A stretch of DNA of 46,109 nt, taken from Helicobacter_J cappadocius (GTDB lineage: Bacteria > Campylobacterota > Campylobacteria > Campylobacterales > Helicobacteraceae). Positions 1 to 8,250 of this stretch are shown piece by piece. The first letter of the stretch is position 1. Each line of letters begins with the position of its first letter. The DNA is taken from NCBI RefSeq assembly GCF_030686155.1, contig NZ_JAUPEV010000013.1, positions 1 through 46,109 of the forward strand, read 5' to 3'. The notes under the pieces were generated by a model, which saw only the letters and a program-made list of their open reading frames with translations, searched no databases and had not been told where the DNA came from. A program made the position numbers and the translations under genes.

Positions 1-105
1 CTTGTGAGTGATATTTCTTTGGGGATTCCTGCGGAGATACAGATGCGGAAGAAGCAGTATGAGTATTACAGAGACAGACTGCTTAGGTTTGAGGAGGCAC
101 TTTAG
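1..105 (+). CDS. hsdS: Type I restriction enzyme specificity subunit, C-terminal end (partial)
   Basis: Only the last 34 codons are present; the gene starts outside the window. The visible peptide contains PAEIQMRKKQYEYYRDRLL, which closely resembles the C-terminal end of many HsdS proteins, where a helix follows the second target-recognition domain. HsdS selects the DNA target for the HsdM methylase and HsdR nuclease of a type I system. The gene faces uvrB with 31 bases between the stop codons and no obvious terminator hairpin. Whether the full gene is intact, phase-variable or accompanied by hsdM and hsdR cannot be seen here. Confidence 0.8.
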   Translation, partial: LVSDISLGIPAEIQMRKKQYEYYRDRLLRFEEAL

Positions 106-136
106 GGCTAGAAGCTACTAAGCTGATGTAACTATT

Positions 137-2119
137 CTATAAGCTCCTTATTTTAGCTATCTCATCACGTATTCTTGCTGCTTCTTCAAAATCCAGCCTT
201 TTAGCAGCATCTAGCATTTTTTTGCTAAGTTCTTTGATGATGGAATCCTTTTCAGCTTTTGGAATTTTTGTTTTTTTCATAGCTTTTTCATAAAGCTTTG
301 CGTTTGCAGTTGATTCTAATCTGAGTTCTTCTTCTAGATTTCTAGCCACTGATTTTGGAGTGATGTTATTAGCTTTGTTAAACTCTTGTTGTTTTGCTCT
401 CCTATAATCTGTGATTTCCATCGCTCTTTGCATACTTCCTGTAATTTTTTTGGCATACAAAATCACTTTTCCATTGATATTTCTAGCAGCCCTTCCCATC
501 GTCTGTATGAGGCTAGTTTCACTACGTAAAAATCCTTCTTTATCTGCATCCATAATCGCCACCAAACTCACTTCAGGAAGATCTAACCCCTCTCTTAAAA
601 GATTGATTCCTATGAGAATATCAAACTCACCTAAACGCAAATTTCTAATGATGTGATTACGTTCTATTGCATCAATCTCGCTGTGCATATACTGCACCTT
701 AAGCCCCAATTCAGAGTAATATTTGCATAGCTCTTCTGACATCTTTTTTGTCAGAGTTGTGATAAGAACGCGTTCTTTTTTTGCGAGTACTTTTTTTATT
801 TCATCATAAAGATTTTCTACTTGTGTATCACTATCTCTGACTTCATAAACGGGATCTAGCAATCCTGTTGGGCGAATGATTTGTTCGGCGATATTGGATT
901 TAGAAAGTTCTAACTCTAAGGGTGCAGGAGTAGCGGATACAAAAAGATAATGTGGGGCTTTGTTGATAAATTCATCAAATTTTAATGGCCTGTTATCAAG
1001 AGCAGAAGGGAGGCGAAATCCATACTCAACCAAAACACTCTTTCGGCTCATATCCCCAGCAAACATAGCGCCAAATTGTGGCAAACTCACATGGGATTCA
1101 TCTACGATAACCAAATAAGGTCTCTTTTTTTGTTCAAAATAATCACTCAAGCTATAAGGCGTCTCTCCAGGTGCCTTTCCTGTGAGGTGTCTAGCATAGT
1201 TTTCGATCCCCTTGCATATACCACTAGTGGCAATCATCTCTAGATCAAACTCTGTTCTTCCTTTCAACCTACTATGTTCAATCATCTTGCCTTCTTTTTC
1301 ATAGAAATTAAGTCGATCGCTTAGCTCATCTTCGATATTTTTTATCGCTACATTAAGTCTTTCTTGACCAACGATAAATTGATTTGTAGCATAAAGAACA
1401 TAAGAATCTATTTTTTTAATTTCTTTGCGTTCTATGCTATCAAAAACCCCTATTCTCTCTATCTCATCTCCAAAAAATTCAATGCGAATAAATTCCACTT
1501 CATTATAAGCTGGAAAAATATCAACACTCTCTCCTTGTGCTCTAAAATTACCTCTATCAAAAAAATTATCATTCCTGCTATAACCCATATCTACAAGTTT
1601 GAGTAAAAATTCCTTGTAATTGCGTTTTTCTCCCACTTCTATTTTTTCTATCATCGTAAGATACTCTGTAGGATTTCCCAAGCCATAGTTCGCTGAAACA
1701 CTTGCTATAACAATCACATCATCATAAGCCAAAAGAGATGTCGTAGCAGAAAGCCGCAGTCTCTCCAAATCATCATTAATAGAGCTATCTTTTTCTATAA
1801 ACAAATCCCTACGTGGAATGTATGCCTCTGGCTGATAATAATCAAAATGAGAAATAAAATATTCGACATGATTTTTTGGAAAAAAACCCTTGAATTCACT
1901 ATAAAGCTGAGCACACAAGGTCTTATTATGGCTCATAATCAAAGTTGGCATATTAAGCTTTGCAATAATATTTGCCATCGTGTAAGTTTTTCCGCTTCCT
2001 GTTACTCCTATGAGAGTTTGATATTGATTCCCTTCTTTGATGCTCTGGCATATTTTTTCAATAGCCTGGGGCTGATCCCCTGCAGGAGAATAGCTAGAAT
2101 TGAGTATGAAATTTGGCAT
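137..2119 (-). CDS. uvrB: UvrABC excision nuclease subunit B
   Basis: This is the damage-verification helicase of nucleotide excision repair; it receives the lesion from UvrA and recruits UvrC. The 660-residue length is normal. The P-loop GVTGSGKT is at residues 38-45. The beta-hairpin region (YYQPEAYIP) that clamps DNA follows near residue 94. The helicase motif VDESH and the late motif TMGRAARN are present, and the C-terminal UVR domain that contacts UvrC ends the protein in FEEAARIRDEI. The start is ATG. A minus-strand TATAAT at 2153-2158 lies about 34 bases upstream and overlaps the promoter of the divergent gene. It is a single-gene unit here. Confidence 0.97.
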   Translation of the reverse strand: MPNFILNSSYSPAGDQPQAIEKICQSIKEGNQYQTLIGVTGSGKTYTMANIIAKLNMPTLIMSHNKTLCAQLYSEFKGFFPKNHVEYFISHFDYYQPEAYIPRRDLFIEKDSSINDDLERLRLSATTSLLAYDDVIVIASVSANYGLGNPTEYLTMIEKIEVGEKRNYKEFLLKLVDMGYSRNDNFFDRGNFRAQGESVDIFPAYNEVEFIRIEFFGDEIERIGVFDSIERKEIKKIDSYVLYATNQFIVGQERLNVAIKNIEDELSDRLNFYEKEGKMIEHSRLKGRTEFDLEMIATSGICKGIENYARHLTGKAPGETPYSLSDYFEQKKRPYLVIVDESHVSLPQFGAMFAGDMSRKSVLVEYGFRLPSALDNRPLKFDEFINKAPHYLFVSATPAPLELELSKSNIAEQIIRPTGLLDPVYEVRDSDTQVENLYDEIKKVLAKKERVLITTLTKKMSEELCKYYSELGLKVQYMHSEIDAIERNHIIRNLRLGEFDILIGINLLREGLDLPEVSLVAIMDADKEGFLRSETSLIQTMGRAARNINGKVILYAKKITGSMQRAMEITDYRRAKQQEFNKANNITPKSVARNLEEELRLESTANAKLYEKAMKKTKIPKAEKDSIIKELSKKMLDAAKRLDFEEAARIRDEIAKIRSL

Positions 2120-2148
2120 TATGATTCCTAAAACTCTAAATTATTAGC

Positions 2149-2160
2149 TACAATTATACT
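2149..2160. promoter_or_regulatory. Overlapping divergent -10 boxes, uvrB and the 2197 gene
   Basis: On the minus strand TATAAT occupies 2153-2158, correctly placed for a leader of about 27 bases to uvrB. On the plus strand TATACT occupies 2155-2160, with TACAAT just before it at 2149-2154, giving a leader of about 30 bases to the gene at 2197. The two hexamers share bases, so polymerase bound one way should block the other. No -35 box is claimed; Campylobacterota promoters usually lack a strong one. Confidence 0.55.
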
Positions 2161-2196
2161 TTAATTCTCACACCTTATGACCTCTTAGGAGCCAAA

Positions 2197-2418
2197 ATGT
2201 CATTGATAGAAAAATTAAGTGAAAAAATCGACCTATTATTAGATAAAACCAATAATCAAGAACTAGAAATTCAGGACTTGAGGCTAAAAATCAGCACCCT
2301 CATAGCACAAAGCGAAGAAAAAGATAGGCAAATATCCACGCTTTATGAAGAAATCGCAAACAAAGATAAAAGCGTTCAAAGTCTATATGATAAAATCCAA
2401 GAAGTATTAGACAAATGA
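2197..2418 (+). CDS. Small coiled-coil protein, ZapB-like in shape
   Basis: This is a 73-residue protein without signal peptide or membrane segment. Nearly the whole chain has a heptad pattern rich in Leu, Ile, Glu and Lys (for example LSEKIDLLLD and IQDLRLKISTLI), so it should form a long parallel or antiparallel coiled coil. A good ribosome site (AGGAG) precedes the ATG. The next gene overlaps its stop by four bases (ATGA) and priA overlaps that one, so the three are probably co-translated. In length, heptad character and the MSL..EKL opening it resembles the division factor ZapB, but coiled coils look alike and this is only a suggestion. Confidence 0.8.
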   Translation: MSLIEKLSEKIDLLLDKTNNQELEIQDLRLKISTLIAQSEEKDRQISTLYEEIANKDKSVQSLYDKIQEVLDK

Positions 2419-2630
2419 AACAAGAATCTATAGAAATCAGAGTTTATGATAAAATCTTCAAACTAAATTTAGATACCTTCACGCCAGAGGCGGCAGATGA
2501 GATCAAAAAAACTTTTGAAGATCAAGATATTAAGCTTATCGAATTGATACAAAAATACCTAAGCAAAGTCCAAGAATGTTCAGAACTAAATAATCAACTA
2601 AAGAGCTTACTTCAAAAAATCCCTTCATGA
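2415..2630 (+). CDS. Small protein of unknown function, possibly ZapA-like
   Basis: This is a 71-residue soluble protein. The first 20 residues look like a short beta-hairpin (ESIEIRVYDKIFKLNLD) and the rest is helical with a coiled-coil tail. That is the general plan of ZapA, which opens with a strand bearing the pattern I.I.V....F.L and then forms a dimerising helix; this protein is shorter than typical ZapA. It overlaps the coiled-coil gene before it and priA after it by four bases each. The functional guess rests on shape and on the pairing with a ZapB-like neighbour, not on recognised signature residues. Confidence 0.75.
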   Translation: MKQESIEIRVYDKIFKLNLDTFTPEAADEIKKTFEDQDIKLIELIQKYLSKVQECSELNNQLKSLLQKIPS

Positions 2631-4510
2631 ATTATTATGAAATAGCTCCATTAAAGCTAAACTCACCTATTTTAACTTACCAATCTGCACAAACCTTCCA
2701 AAAAGGCGATATTCTTGATATACCCATCAAGAATAAGATATTACAAGGGGTGGTTATAAGATCCTGTGAAAAACCAAATTTTTCCTGCAAACAAGCTCAA
2801 AGTACTCCTTATTATTTTGGAAAAAATCAAATTATTCTGGGAGATTTTATTGCGCAGTATTATTGCTGCACTTATGGAGAGGCTTATGGATTATTTGTGC
2901 CATTTGAAAAAAATACAACCCCTATTATTACCAAAACCTCAAGCCACTATCCCAATGCACTAAATGCTATCCAAAAACAGGCGCTAGAAAATATCTATAA
3001 AAAACCTTTAGCACTGCTATTTGGAGATACAGGAAGTGGAAAAACAGAAATTTACATCCATCTTATTATAGACACGCTTGCTCAAAATAAAAATGTTATT
3101 TTTCTGATGCCTGAAATCTCCCTAACTCCTCAAATTGAGGCAAGATTAAAAAAAGTATTTGGAGAAATCGTAGGCATATGGCATTCCAAAATCTCTAGTA
3201 AAAAAAAATCCGCTCTTTTAGAAGATATCAAAAAAGGCAGGATCAGAATCATTGCTGGGGCAAGAAGTGCTTTGTTTTTACCTCTAGCAGATCTAGGGCT
3301 TATCATTATTGATGAAGAACACGATGATGCGTACAAATCACAACAAAAACCTCGATACAATGCTAGAGACATCAGTCTTTATCTAGGAAACAAGAATAAT
3401 ATAAAAATTTTATTAGGCTCTGCAACCCCTAGTGTGAGTAGCTATGAAAATGCAAAAAAAAACAACTATTTAATACGATTGCAGGGGAGATTTTTTGAAA
3501 CAAAAAAACAAATTCTATTTGAAAATAAACCCACACAAATTACCCCAACACTCTTGGAAAATTTAAAAAATATTCTTGAAAAAAAAGAACAAGCCATCAT
3601 ATTTTTACCTACACGAGGAAACTTTAAAACCCTCTTGTGTCAAGAATGCGGTCATAGCATAAGATGCCCGTTTTGCAGTGTGGATATGAGTTTGCATTTG
3701 AATAAAAAAATGCTTTCTTGCCATTATTGTGGGTATTGTATGCCTATTACATTAGAGTGCCCAAATTGCAAAAGCATAGAAATGAGTACTTATCGTATCG
3801 GCACAGCACAAATCGCAGCTGAATTAAAAGAACTTCTTCCAGAAGCTTCTATAGCTATTTTTGACAAAGATCATACAAGCACTCAAAACAAGTTAAAAAA
3901 TATACTCAATGATTTTAATAAAAATAAAATTGATATATTAGTAGGTACGCAAATGATTGCAAAAGGGCATGACTATCACAAAGTCAATCTAGCCATCATC
4001 TTGGGCATAGATTATCTACTAAGAAGTGGGGATTATAGATCTTATGAATATTCTATTTCATTGCTTCATCAAATCGCTGGAAGGAGTGGGAGAAAAGAAG
4101 ATGGAAGAGTTATCATACAGAGCCTAAATAGCGAGTTTTTAAAAAATTTCATCGGAGATTACGAAAAGTTTTTAAACTATGAGCTCACAAATCGCAAGGA
4201 TTTTTATCCACCTTATCGTAAACTTGCTATGTTGCATTTTTCTGACAAAAACGAAGAAAAAGTGATTGAAAATATGCAAAAAATCCTAAATATACTTAAA
4301 AAAAATATTTCAGAAACGGGTTTACAAAACGATGTGAATATAGTGGGTTATGGAAAATCAGGGATAGAAAAAATAGCTCTAAAATATCGTTATCATATAT
4401 TCTTGCGTTCAAATACCCACACAGGGATATTAAGAGTGCTTAATAAAATAAGCACTCTGTGTCAAAAGATGGGATTTGAAATAGATATTGATCCCATCCA
4501 TACTTTTTGA
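2627..4510 (+). CDS. priA: Primosomal replication restart helicase PriA
   Basis: PriA is a 3'-5' helicase that recognises abandoned forks and reloads the replisome. At 627 residues it is on the short side for the family, as expected in Campylobacterota. Visible features are the Walker A GDTGSGKTE, the DEEH box in IIIDEEHDDAYKS, a zinc-binding insert of eight cysteines (CQECG, CPFC, CHYCGYC, CPNC) and the late helicase motif LHQIAGRSGRKED. The ATG overlaps the stop of the preceding small gene. Its stop codon (4508-4510) directly abuts the stop codon of the converging cytochrome gene, so no terminator lies between them. Confidence 0.96.
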   Translation: MNYYEIAPLKLNSPILTYQSAQTFQKGDILDIPIKNKILQGVVIRSCEKPNFSCKQAQSTPYYFGKNQIILGDFIAQYYCCTYGEAYGLFVPFEKNTTPIITKTSSHYPNALNAIQKQALENIYKKPLALLFGDTGSGKTEIYIHLIIDTLAQNKNVIFLMPEISLTPQIEARLKKVFGEIVGIWHSKISSKKKSALLEDIKKGRIRIIAGARSALFLPLADLGLIIIDEEHDDAYKSQQKPRYNARDISLYLGNKNNIKILLGSATPSVSSYENAKKNNYLIRLQGRFFETKKQILFENKPTQITPTLLENLKNILEKKEQAIIFLPTRGNFKTLLCQECGHSIRCPFCSVDMSLHLNKKMLSCHYCGYCMPITLECPNCKSIEMSTYRIGTAQIAAELKELLPEASIAIFDKDHTSTQNKLKNILNDFNKNKIDILVGTQMIAKGHDYHKVNLAIILGIDYLLRSGDYRSYEYSISLLHQIAGRSGRKEDGRVIIQSLNSEFLKNFIGDYEKFLNYELTNRKDFYPPYRKLAMLHFSDKNEEKVIENMQKILNILKKNISETGLQNDVNIVGYGKSGIEKIALKYRYHIFLRSNTHTGILRVLNKISTLCQKMGFEIDIDPIHTF

Positions 4511-5500
4511 TTATTTCATCATTGGTTTATAAGGACCAAATTGATGTTGTTTTTGAGAAAAATTATCATTATAAGGACCAGTAACTGCATCTACAGGCTT
4601 GACTCTCTTATCAGGAAAATCTTTTTCTCCGCCAGCTTTGATAGGTCTTGGCTGTGAATTGATATAAGCGGCAACATCATAAGCTTCTTCATCTGTGAGA
4701 TCGGGATTACCTTGTGGCATATTAGCTTTGATATAAGCTGCAGCTTTTAACTCACGATGCATACCTGCACCTGTATTGTAGCTATCTTTGCCCCAAAGTG
4801 GTGGGAATGTATAATAAGCACCTTCTCCTGATTCATTTTTTATGCCCTGACCATCAGCTTGATGACAAGCAACGCATTTTTCTTCAAATACAATTTTGCC
4901 TTTTTTTGGATCTGCAGCTCTATTCATAAGTTCCATTTTTACAAGCCCCTGACCCTTGACTTTAGCACCTACTGGGATACCTTGAGAAAGCCACTGCATG
5001 TAAGTAACTATTGCTTTCATTTCTTTGGAATCCACAGGTAGAGCCTTGCCATTTAGGCTTCTTTGCATACATCCATTGATCCTATCTTCTAGTGTATTAA
5101 TGCTATCACTTCGAGATCTGTACTGAGGAAATCTTCCCCAAATTCCAACAAAAGCAGATTGATACTGATTAGTACCTCCATTTGCATGGCAACTAGAACA
5201 AGATAGATTGCTTCCAGCATATCTCATCTTTGGATCTTTGGCAGTTGGTCCTATGTATTTTGAAGTCTCATTTAAAATCTTATTACCCAAAACAACCATT
5301 TCGGTATATTTTGAATTTTTTGGCATTTTGCTCTCATCTATATATCCATCTTCTTGCATTGCAGCAGGTAATTTCCATTCCTGTACGGGCAAATCAATGC
5401 CTGTTGCCGCCTTTTCTTTATCTAGCTTTTTATCAAAGCTAAAACCCACTGTCACTATCAATGGTATAACCATCAATGCCTTAAATCCTAATCGTTTCAT
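4511..5500 (-). CDS. tsdA: Periplasmic dihaem cytochrome c, TsdA (thiosulfate dehydrogenase/tetrathionate reductase) type
   Basis: I place the start at 5500, where AAGGAG precedes ATG and the product opens with a signal peptide (MKRLGFKALMVIPLIVTVGFS). An upstream in-frame ATG at 5527 lacks such a site. The 329-residue protein has two haem c motifs, CSSCH at 101-105 and CVACH at 209-213. The segment INGCMQRSLNG, with Cys144, matches the region of TsdA enzymes that supplies the unusual cysteine ligand of haem 1. TsdA enzymes oxidise thiosulfate to tetrathionate or run in reverse; the C. jejuni enzyme acts as a tetrathionate reductase. The direction here cannot be read from sequence. It stands alone, ending flush against priA. 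Confidence 0.8.
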   Translation of the reverse strand: MKRLGFKALMVIPLIVTVGFSFDKKLDKEKAATGIDLPVQEWKLPAAMQEDGYIDESKMPKNSKYTEMVVLGNKILNETSKYIGPTAKDPKMRYAGSNLSCSSCHANGGTNQYQSAFVGIWGRFPQYRSRSDSINTLEDRINGCMQRSLNGKALPVDSKEMKAIVTYMQWLSQGIPVGAKVKGQGLVKMELMNRAADPKKGKIVFEEKCVACHQADGQGIKNESGEGAYYTFPPLWGKDSYNTGAGMHRELKAAAYIKANMPQGNPDLTDEEAYDVAAYINSQPRPIKAGGEKDFPDKRVKPVDAVTGPYNDNFSQKQHQFGPYKPMMK

Positions 5501-5587
5501 TGAATCTCCTTTATCTGTTTGCATCAAACATTATTAATTATATTTCTTTAAAGATAAAACGAACATAAATTATAAAAATTTTTTGCA

Positions 5588-7324
5588 CTAGGATTTAAAG
5601 CCTAGATTTTTTTCTCCATCAAAACTTCCACTTTGCTCTTTTTTGATTTCCTCGACAAAATCTTCTCTTTGAAACACTGGATTTTCCCTAGCAGCAACCT
5701 TATAAGCAGTATTTTTAATAACCAAAGAAATCTGTCCCCCACTCAAAGAATACTCCGCTAACGCTAAAGAAAGTGTTTTGATTGTCTCTGATTTAGCATA
5801 TTTTGCATTCTTAGGAAGATATTTTTCCCAAAGCATAATCCTTTGATCAATGGATGGTTTTTTGAATTCAATCTTATAATTAAATCTTCTTGAAAACGCC
5901 GAGTCTATTGTCTCTAAAAGATTGGTTGTAGCAATAAGAATGCCTTCAAATTTTTCAATCTGCTCTAAAAAAATATTCTGCATTTGATTGTGCATTTTTT
6001 CTGCACCTCCGCCACTGCTGACACGAACACTCAAAAACTGATCGGCCTCATCTAAAAGTAATATAGGATTATTTTTGAGTTTTTTGGCAATCTCTTTATA
6101 ACCATCAAAAATTTTGCGGACATTTTTCTCAGATTCTCCAACATACATTGAAAGGATTTTAGAACAATCAAAACTAATCACGGGTTTTTTCAAACTCTTG
6201 GCAATTCCTAATGCTGTAATGGTTTTACCTGTTCCTGCTGGACCATAAAAAATAATCCGTGCATCAATGCCTTTATTTTTTTCCTTTATTCCCCACTCTT
6301 TCAAACGTGCAACTACATTTGAATCTACTTGTTTTAGCAACGACTGAAGAGTTTCTCTTGTTTTAGGATATAGCACCACCTCATCAAGAGAGGCTTTTGG
6401 CTCTAATATCTCAAAAATTTCTTGCTCTTTTACTAGAGATTGAAGCGATATTTTTGGCTTTTTTTTCTTGCGATTTGGGTGCATTACTTTTTCTAATACC
6501 TCTTCAGGAATAAAAAATGTCCTATTAATGCCTCCAAAAGGACTGAGCATTTCATCATAATCCACTAGATTTTTTTCCACTAGATTGCTTTTTTCATCAA
6601 GTAAGGCACGATTTTTAATCCTTTCATACTCATCTTCACTTACCAAATCTATCAAGCTATTCATATCTCGTAGATTCTCATCTCCTCCAGAGTACTCTTC
6701 TTTTAAAAGAGCAAAAAAGATAATCTCTTCTTTTGCATTGAGTGAATTTTCTTTTATAAGAACTTGCACCTGTATGGGTGTTTTGGTTATTTTGAGGCGA
6801 GAGAGAATTCTTTCTTCTAAAAGCTTGAGACGATATTGTGTTCTAGAAAGCGATGCTGAAGAGAGCTTTTGAAAGCTATAGCCAAGTTTTTGAAGCAAAT
6901 CAATACGCAAAAATTGATCTTTTAAATATTCTAGGTGATCCTCATAAGGACTGATTTCTGGGAGTTCTAAATTTAATGCACCATCTTCTAAAAGCTTGAG
7001 AAAACTCGGGCTCAAAGCAATGCTTGTATTGAGCAATTCCAACATTGCGATTTGGCTCATACCTGCTGATAAAAATCCCGTCTGCACAACCCAACCAAGC
7101 TCTAAAAGATTTTTAATTTTTGGCAAATGCATGAGCAATTGCACATCCTTTGCACCAAAAACACTACCGATAAGATTTAAAACATTGAATTCATCATTTC
7201 CACTCATCAAGCCTTCTGCCATATATCGAAGTATTTCAGCTTCCAATTCATCACATTTTAAATGTGGGTATATAGTGCTTTTTTTGATATTTTTTGAATG
7301 AATAAAATTAACATAATGTTTCAA
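5588..7324 (-). CDS. AAA+ ATPase of unknown role
   Basis: This is a 578-residue cytoplasmic protein. The first 300 residues are helical with no domain I recognise. The C-terminal half is a classical AAA+ module: Walker A GPAGTGKT at 361-368, Walker B ILLLDEAD at 421-428, sensor-1 ATTN, and an arginine-finger-like SRRFNY. A glycine-rich stretch (SSGGGAEK) follows Walker B in a pore-loop position. The likely start is TTG at 7324, with AAGGAA at good spacing, and the TTG overlaps the stop of the transporter gene (TTGA), suggesting translational coupling. The fold resembles spastin/ClpX-like remodelling ATPases, but no substrate can be named. Confidence 0.85.
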   Translation of the reverse strand: MKHYVNFIHSKNIKKSTIYPHLKCDELEAEILRYMAEGLMSGNDEFNVLNLIGSVFGAKDVQLLMHLPKIKNLLELGWVVQTGFLSAGMSQIAMLELLNTSIALSPSFLKLLEDGALNLELPEISPYEDHLEYLKDQFLRIDLLQKLGYSFQKLSSASLSRTQYRLKLLEERILSRLKITKTPIQVQVLIKENSLNAKEEIIFFALLKEEYSGGDENLRDMNSLIDLVSEDEYERIKNRALLDEKSNLVEKNLVDYDEMLSPFGGINRTFFIPEEVLEKVMHPNRKKKKPKISLQSLVKEQEIFEILEPKASLDEVVLYPKTRETLQSLLKQVDSNVVARLKEWGIKEKNKGIDARIIFYGPAGTGKTITALGIAKSLKKPVISFDCSKILSMYVGESEKNVRKIFDGYKEIAKKLKNNPILLLDEADQFLSVRVSSGGGAEKMHNQMQNIFLEQIEKFEGILIATTNLLETIDSAFSRRFNYKIEFKKPSIDQRIMLWEKYLPKNAKYAKSETIKTLSLALAEYSLSGGQISLVIKNTAYKVAARENPVFQREDFVEEIKKEQSGSFDGEKNLGFKS

Positions 7325-8229
7325 AATGATTCCTTTTTAATAAAACTAGAATGGCTATCTTTAAAATACTCTACAGGTTCCAGGTGAATGATAATATCCC
7401 ATCTTTTTGATAAATCTATTTTTCTAATACGATCCTCTATGTCATCAGTTATTTGATGGGCTGATAATAAAGTGATTTTCTCTGCAAAAATCAAATCCAC
7501 CACTACAAAAACCCTATCCCCGGCAATACGAGTTTTTAGATTCCGATAACCCAAAATAGAGCTATTTTCTAAAACTTCCAAGATAGAATTTTGAGTGTTT
7601 TCATCTAATGCACTATCTAAAAGCGTAACAACCGCTGTTTTAATAATCCCCAAACTGCTATAAGCGATATATATAGCAATCAATATCCCAAAAATAGAAT
7701 CTATCAAATAAAAACCACTGAATTCAATAATCAATAAAGACAACAAGATCGCACCATTGCTAAATAAATCACTCTTGTAGTGCAAAATATCAGTTTTAAT
7801 GACTTCATTTTTGGTAGATCTTGCAATTTTACCCAAAAATACTATCAAAATACTCACTACCACTATGCTCAAAATCATCACCCATATTGCGATTTTAGCA
7901 TCTACTAGGGGAGTTTTAGAATCTAAATGTAAAATCGCTTTGTAAAAAATATAACCCGCTGAAAAAAGTATCACTATACCCTCAATCATCGCAGCAATAT
8001 ATTGGATCTTTTCAAAACCATAATTAAAATGTTTAGTTGCTGGTTTTTGTGCTTTTTTAAGAGCAAAATAATTAAACGCAGACATACAAATATCTAATAA
8101 AGAATCGATCGCACTAGCTAAAACGACTATTGAACCTGTGCTAATAGCCACAATAAATTTAATGGTTGCTAAAACAATCGATGTAAGAGTTGCAATCATT
8201 GCCCCTTTAGTAGGAGTAAAAAATTTCAT
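7321..8229 (-). CDS. Cation diffusion facilitator family metal efflux transporter (FieF-like)
   Basis: This is a 302-residue inner-membrane protein with about six hydrophobic segments in the first 200 residues and a soluble C-terminal domain. The metal-site motifs of the CDF family are visible: ASAIDSLLD in the second membrane segment and HYKSDLFSN in the fifth, the paired Asp/Asp and His/Asp that bind Zn(II) or Fe(II). It should exchange a divalent metal for protons. It lies between der and the AAA+ gene in one minus-strand run, 21 bases after der, and its stop overlaps the next start. Metal specificity is not readable from these motifs alone. Confidence 0.92.
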   Translation of the reverse strand: MKFFTPTKGAMIATLTSIVLATIKFIVAISTGSIVVLASAIDSLLDICMSAFNYFALKKAQKPATKHFNYGFEKIQYIAAMIEGIVILFSAGYIFYKAILHLDSKTPLVDAKIAIWVMILSIVVVSILIVFLGKIARSTKNEVIKTDILHYKSDLFSNGAILLSLLIIEFSGFYLIDSIFGILIAIYIAYSSLGIIKTAVVTLLDSALDENTQNSILEVLENSSILGYRNLKTRIAGDRVFVVVDLIFAEKITLLSAHQITDDIEDRIRKIDLSKRWDIIIHLEPVEYFKDSHSSFIKKESF

Positions 8230-8250
8230 CTATCTTATATCCTTCTCAAA

